From the NCBI GenBank assembly GCA_903813345.2, contig CAIIXF020000459.1, forward strand, positions 1 to 11,000: a stretch of 11,000 bases of DNA, written 5' to 3'. A model generated the notes under the pieces. It ran no database searches and was not told where the DNA came from. It saw only the letters and a program-made list of their open reading frames with translations. The DNA is from Owenia fusiformis. Its lineage: Eukaryota; Annelida; Polychaeta; Sabellida; Oweniidae. Shown piece by piece: positions 8,198 to 11,000 of the stretch. A program made the translations under genes and the position numbers. Numbering within the stretch: the stretch's first letter is position 1; each line of letters opens with the position of its first letter.

Positions 8198-8503
8198 AGA
8201 CATAACCAATTTTTATTACATGCACATGGAAGAAATTTGAAAATAGAAAAATAAATTCGAATTCATTTTAGATTAATGAAAGTAATGAAACCTCGATTTA
8301 GGTAATCACATTTTGTTTATTGGGATGCAGCTATCACTATCCATTCATTTTTTCTGTTGTTTGCTACTCTGTGGAGTACAATTGGGAATTGAAGCAATTG
8401 TAGAAGTGGAGACTAAGAGTGGCTCTTTGTAAAGAAATTGAACCAATTTGTTACTTTTCCAAAATAAAATGTAGATGATCTAAAAACAATGATCCCAAAA
8501 ATG
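8198..8503. other. Unique AT-rich stretch, no feature seen
   Basis: No open frame of note, tRNA-like structure or satellite sequence was found on either strand. It is probably intronic or intergenic DNA between the palindrome and the transposon. Confidence 0.6.
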
Positions 8504-8511
8504 CAAAAGAA
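8504..8511. repeat. Left target-site duplication CAAAAGAA
   Basis: Identical to 9175-9182, directly abutting the first base of the left inverted repeat. Confidence 0.9.
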
Positions 8512-8604
8512 GGTAGAGATTAAAAGGTGGATTGGATTGAGTGGATTGGATTCATGTAAAAGGTGGATTGGATTAGGAATCTTCAAAATATGGAATTTCT
8601 TTAA
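8512..8604 (+). repeat. Left terminal inverted repeat
   Basis: Contains AAAAGGTGGATTGGATT at 8522-8538 and 8558-8574, with a shorter copy GTGGATTGGATT at 8541-8552. Homology to the right arm fades after TTTAA at about 8604. Confidence 0.92.
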
Positions 8605-9081
8605 GATTTTTTTCTGTTGATCTCCGTCTAAGCAATTTCCCCCTAAAGTATATTGTGATCACTTGGGTTCCTTTGAGGAATCCGACAAAGCAATGTCAGA
8701 CACATACTCCAATAAATTGATGGATACTCTTGAGCATTTAACTAGCTGCTTTCCCTTGTAAATTAACTATCAACTTAGACATATTAAACATAGATCTGTA
8801 AAAGCTGTTATTCAACTTGATGTGTGGATGTTTCCAAAACTTTTCTGCTATTATATGTTCTGTTTGGACTGAAAATAGATGATATGGATCTTCAAACCAG
8901 TCTGCCTTATAATTTATGAAATGTCTTAGGTTACCATAGGAATGAATAAGATTGTGTATCAGAAAGTGGGTACCAGGTCACCCTTCTAGCCTACCCAAGC
9001 AAAATAATATTACATATATTATTTGACATTGTGGAAGTGAGGAGAGCACCAATCTTGTAAGAGGGGGATCAATAGAATTTT

Positions 9082-9174
9082 TTAAGGAAAATCCATATTT
9101 TGAAGATTCTCGATCCAATCCACCTTTTACATGAATCCAATCCACTTGATCCAATCCACCTTTTAATCTTTACC
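9082..9174 (-). repeat. Right terminal inverted repeat
   Basis: Reverse complement of the left arm with eight mismatches in 93 positions, clustered at the GGATTGAG/GGATCAAG and GGATTAGGAATC/GGATCGAGAATC sites. It carries the same three GTGGATTGGAT copies. Confidence 0.92.
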
Positions 9175-9182
9175 CAAAAGAA
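9175..9182. repeat. Right target-site duplication CAAAAGAA
   Basis: Exact copy of 8504-8511, adjoining the last base of the right inverted repeat. Confidence 0.9.
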
Positions 9183-10357
9183 AGGACAAATCTGAAAAAC
9201 ATACTAGTAATAAAATAACTAAAAAGATCCCAGATGTTCAGTGAAAAGCGCAAAGTAAATCATAGATGAAGAGAAAATAAAATAAGTGTTTTAAGGGACT
9301 ATACTAACATAAAGATAACTCCTTATTGATATAGTGTATGGTCAGTAAAAGTTAAAGCTAGTTTAAATAGATTTAGCTTTTTTCCACAAACTATAAAACA
9401 TAATTTTGAAAGAGATTTCAATAGTATACAGACAGTGATTGCCTTTGAGCAATGTAGTGCAAAATATGACAGTTACTATTTGTTTTGATTACTATATCTA
9501 GTATATAACCTATTATTATGTACTCTATTTGAAGAAACAAATAAGTAGTCTTTCATTTTCAACATTTAATGATGACAGCTTCGTATATGCATTTCTATTG
9601 CATTTGGCCATTCAAACCCCTATAAGACTTGGTAGCAGGGAAGATAAAGGGTACTTTTGACTGCTCGCATGATCTAATTAACTGGTCATTTGTACTTTTC
9701 ATCTTCCCTGGTAGCGAGGATTTAGGTTTTCGAGGAAATTAGTAATTCTATTTCATATCATGTGGCCATGTCATGATGAATAATCCAATGAGCATCCATA
9801 ATACAAAGAGTAATTGAGGGCATATAATTTGAATATACATGGGATTACACATACTGTATCATTTTATTTTTTGATCTACTTGTAATAGTTCTAAAACTAG
9901 AACATGAAAGGCCAGGCATGCAAACTGGCATGGTATTGTGTTACAAAACATTATTTCATTCTAGATACAATAACATGCATATATTGGCATACTTCGTTTA
10001 AATATAAGATTGTTATAACTCCAAGTTTTGCAAGTCACATGACCAATTCTTAGACAGTTGATTGGTTGAAACAGTTGATATCAGATATGACAATTTGAAA
10101 TTAGAAATAAGCTGTTTGTCTGGAGATGGTACAATTTCACACTGAATTCTAGCTTAATGAGAGGGAATTGAGATGGGGCATGTATCTGAGATGAAAGCCT
10201 GTGTTTCAAATAGTAAAATTCCATGTCTATCTCAATATTTTTGAAAATGGCAGTTAGTACAAAGTTATTCTCATGCGACGATGTATCAATCATGGCAAAT
10301 AACCGAAAATCCGTATGAAAATATATTCAGCAAATAATATTGATACTCCATAGTTAC
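9183..10357 (-). other. Non-coding stretch, probably GH31 intron
   Basis: AT-rich sequence following the donor of the second GH31 exon on the minus strand. I searched it for a continuation exon (phase 1 entry, family block with a conserved Pro-Tyr) and found none. A 70-codon minus-strand open frame at 10293-10081 shows no GH31-like residues and no convincing splice borders. The only structure seen is the fold-back at 9636-9710. Confidence 0.55.
9636..9710. repeat. 75-bp fold-back with pre-miRNA-like pairing
   Basis: CAGGGAAGAT (9636-9645) is the perfect reverse complement of ATCTTCCCTG (9701-9710). Pairing continues inward after one mismatch through AAGG/TTTT (two A-U and two G-U), GTAC/GTAC, a 3x3 internal loop and TGAC/GTCA. 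This gives about 24 of 28 positions paired if transcribed from the plus strand, with a loop of about 19 bases. The flanks GTAG (9632-9635) and GTAG (9711-9714) could be a 4-bp duplication. Alternatives are a very small fold-back transposon or a microRNA-like hairpin. Confidence 0.65.
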
Positions 10358-10453
10358 CCTGCTCATGCATGAGGCCACTAAAGGTGCCCGCCTGTGTCCA
10401 CCTCGCCCAGAGTGTTAGACTAGGTGGGGGAACTACCACCCATTCAAATCCAC
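10358..10453 (-). CDS. GH31 glycoside hydrolase, internal exon (downstream of the two)
   Basis: A 96-bp exon read right to left, with acceptor TGTGTAG before 10453 and donor CAGG|GTAACT after 10358. It starts with two bases that complete the codon split from the upstream exon (G|GT, Gly). The peptide runs GGFEWVVVPPPS, then TLWARWTQAGTFSGLMHEQ, and ends one base into the next codon. GH31 enzymes are retaining alpha-glycosidases or related transglycosylases with a TIM-barrel. After the conserved DIGGF the family has a Pro-containing stretch and then an (L/Y)xxRWxQxGxFxPxMRxH-like block, matched here by LWARWTQAGTFSGLMHEQ. His-Glu-Gln in place of the usual Arg-x-His ending suggests a less common subfamily. 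The substrate cannot be told from this piece. Confidence 0.9.
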
Positions 10454-10647
10454 CTACACAATACAGAAAAACAAATAAAAATCTTACTTCAATACAGGTT
10501 GTGGGAGGGGGTCAAGGGTCTTAAAAAAGACTAAAGAAATTATATCTAATTCCAGCAGAGTCTGGATGTAACGCATCACTAAACAATGATTTAATGCTAT
10601 AATTTCAAATACATGCTCTTAATAAAATACGAATTTCAAATGATTAC
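10454..10647 (-). other. 194-bp GH31 intron
   Basis: Begins GTAATC at 10647 and ends TGTGTAG at 10454 on the minus strand. It splits a Gly codon (phase 1), and joining its flanks gives GSDIGGFE without a frame break. It is AT-rich with no other feature. Confidence 0.88.
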
Positions 10648-10733
10648 CTATGTCTGAACCTGAGAATGGCATCCCCGAAACACCAATGGAAAGACTTGCA
10701 GATATATGCGATGGAAGTCCAGCTACTCGGGAC
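10648..10733 (-). CDS. GH31 glycoside hydrolase, internal exon (upstream of the two)
   Basis: An 86-bp exon with acceptor TATGGGCAG before 10733 and a strong donor ATAG|GTAATC after 10648. It enters with the last base of a split codon and leaves after the first base of another. The peptide is SRVAGLPSHISASLSIGVSGMPFSGSDI, quoted here in parts as SRVAGLPSHIS, ASLSIGVSG and MPFSGSDI. The pattern (small-residue helix, SxGxSGxPFxGxDIGG) is the GH31 block that follows the acid/base aspartate of the family (in a W-x-GD context). That aspartate and the nucleophile aspartate should be in exons beyond 11000. On the plus strand the same bases read as a 46-codon ATG frame, which I take as a shadow because the GH31 match and splice phases favour the minus strand. 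Confidence 0.9.
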
Positions 10734-11000
10734 CTGCCCATATTCGATAAAAATATTATGAAAACAAACATCCTATATATTTATCTTTAGTCTGCATAGT
10801 CCAATGTGAATATTAGCATTACATGATCTCTCCAATCCTTCTAGAGAGGGACAATTCAGAAAGATATTAGTTCTTTTATTTCAAAAAATGGAAACCCTGC
10901 ATTTTCCTCATATCTTTGTCATTTTCAGAAATTACTCCCTGATATTTCACATATTTGAAGATCATTCAATTTCCTACTATCCTACCATATTTCATGACCA
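10734..11000 (-). other. Upstream GH31 intron, runs off the window
   Basis: AT-rich sequence ahead of the acceptor at 10735-10734. A T-rich tract (TTTGTTTTCATAATATTTTTATC) lies just before GAATATGGGCAG. No earlier GH31 exon was seen up to 11000, so this intron is at least 267 bp long. Confidence 0.7.

Larger units (their letters stand above)
8512..9174. mobile_element. Non-autonomous DNA transposon (MITE-like), 663 bp, 93-bp TIRs
   Basis: The ends are inverted repeats of 93 bp (8512-8604 and 9082-9174), matching at 85 of 93 positions by my hand alignment and beginning GGTARAGATTAAAAGG. They are flanked by the identical 8-bp direct repeat CAAAAGAA (8504-8511 and 9175-9182), a clear target-site duplication. 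Each arm holds three copies of GTGGATTGGAT, likely transposase-binding or recombination-derived repeats. The 477-bp interior has no substantial open frame, so a transposase would act from elsewhere. An 8-bp duplication is known for hAT, and 8-9 bp for Merlin; the terminal bases GGTA do not fit the usual hAT start (CAG/TAG), so the superfamily is left open. If the GH31 intron extends this far, the element is intronic. Confidence 0.93.

Noticed and set aside
10081-10293. Minus-strand 70-codon frame in the putative GH31 intron
   Set aside because: No GH31 residues, no recognised domain, ordinary AT-rich composition and no convincing splice sites.
10380-10452. GC-richer patch with ATTCAAATCC resembling a tRNA B-box, considered as a tRNA or SINE head
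   Set aside because: No matching A-box or cloverleaf was found, and the patch is fully explained as the second GH31 exon on the minus strand.
10645-10790. Plus-strand ATG frame of 46 codons (starts MSEPENGIPETPMERL)
   Set aside because: It looks protein-like, but the opposite strand has a GH31 match with proper splice borders and phase over the same bases; this is the shadow.

Overview
The window looks like AT-rich eukaryotic, most likely metazoan, nuclear DNA. It has no dense gene set, but it has phased exons with GT/AG borders, a long satellite array, a non-autonomous DNA transposon and other fold-back sequences. I cannot name the species. An invertebrate genome would fit, but that is an impression, not a demonstration.

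Positions 1 to about 7845 form one complex tandem array with a higher-order structure. I resolve three interlocking unit types that share the start GCCATAACTTCCGAAC: a long unit A (about 800-985 bp, five copies, the last one cut short), a 475-bp unit B (six copies) and a 133-bp unit b (seven copies, one deleted), which is the first part of B used alone. The order is A1-B1-B2-A2-b-B3-A3-b(x5)-B4-B5-A4-b-B6-A5. A units start at 14, 1791, 3383, 5770 and 7217. The first four A units carry a hairpin GAAATTGAAC/GTTCAATTTC, a 19-bp AGTCATCC tandem and a GGATA-type microsatellite. A2 and A5 also carry a triplet of perfect or near-perfect stem-loops. Short reading frames in the array (up to 92 codons) look like by-products: the unit lengths are not multiples of three and stops vary among copies.

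Positions 7846-11000 are single-copy in character. A candidate plus-strand internal exon (7916-8089, 58 codons, phase 0-0) encodes a Pro/Tyr-rich segment I do not recognise. Its last 12 codons lie inside a 143-bp imperfect palindrome. At 8512-9174 there is a complete 663-bp transposon-like element with 93-bp terminal inverted repeats and an 8-bp target duplication. A smaller fold-back lies at 9636-9710.

The clearest gene is on the minus strand at the right edge. Two exons (10733-10648 and 10453-10358), joined across a 194-bp intron in matching phase, encode a glycoside hydrolase family 31 segment containing SGMPFSGSDIGGFE and RWTQAGTF. The catalytic aspartates of the family would lie in exons beyond the right edge. 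The rest of the C-terminal part would lie to the left, and I did not find it between the transposon and 10357, so the following intron is long, or the copy is broken.
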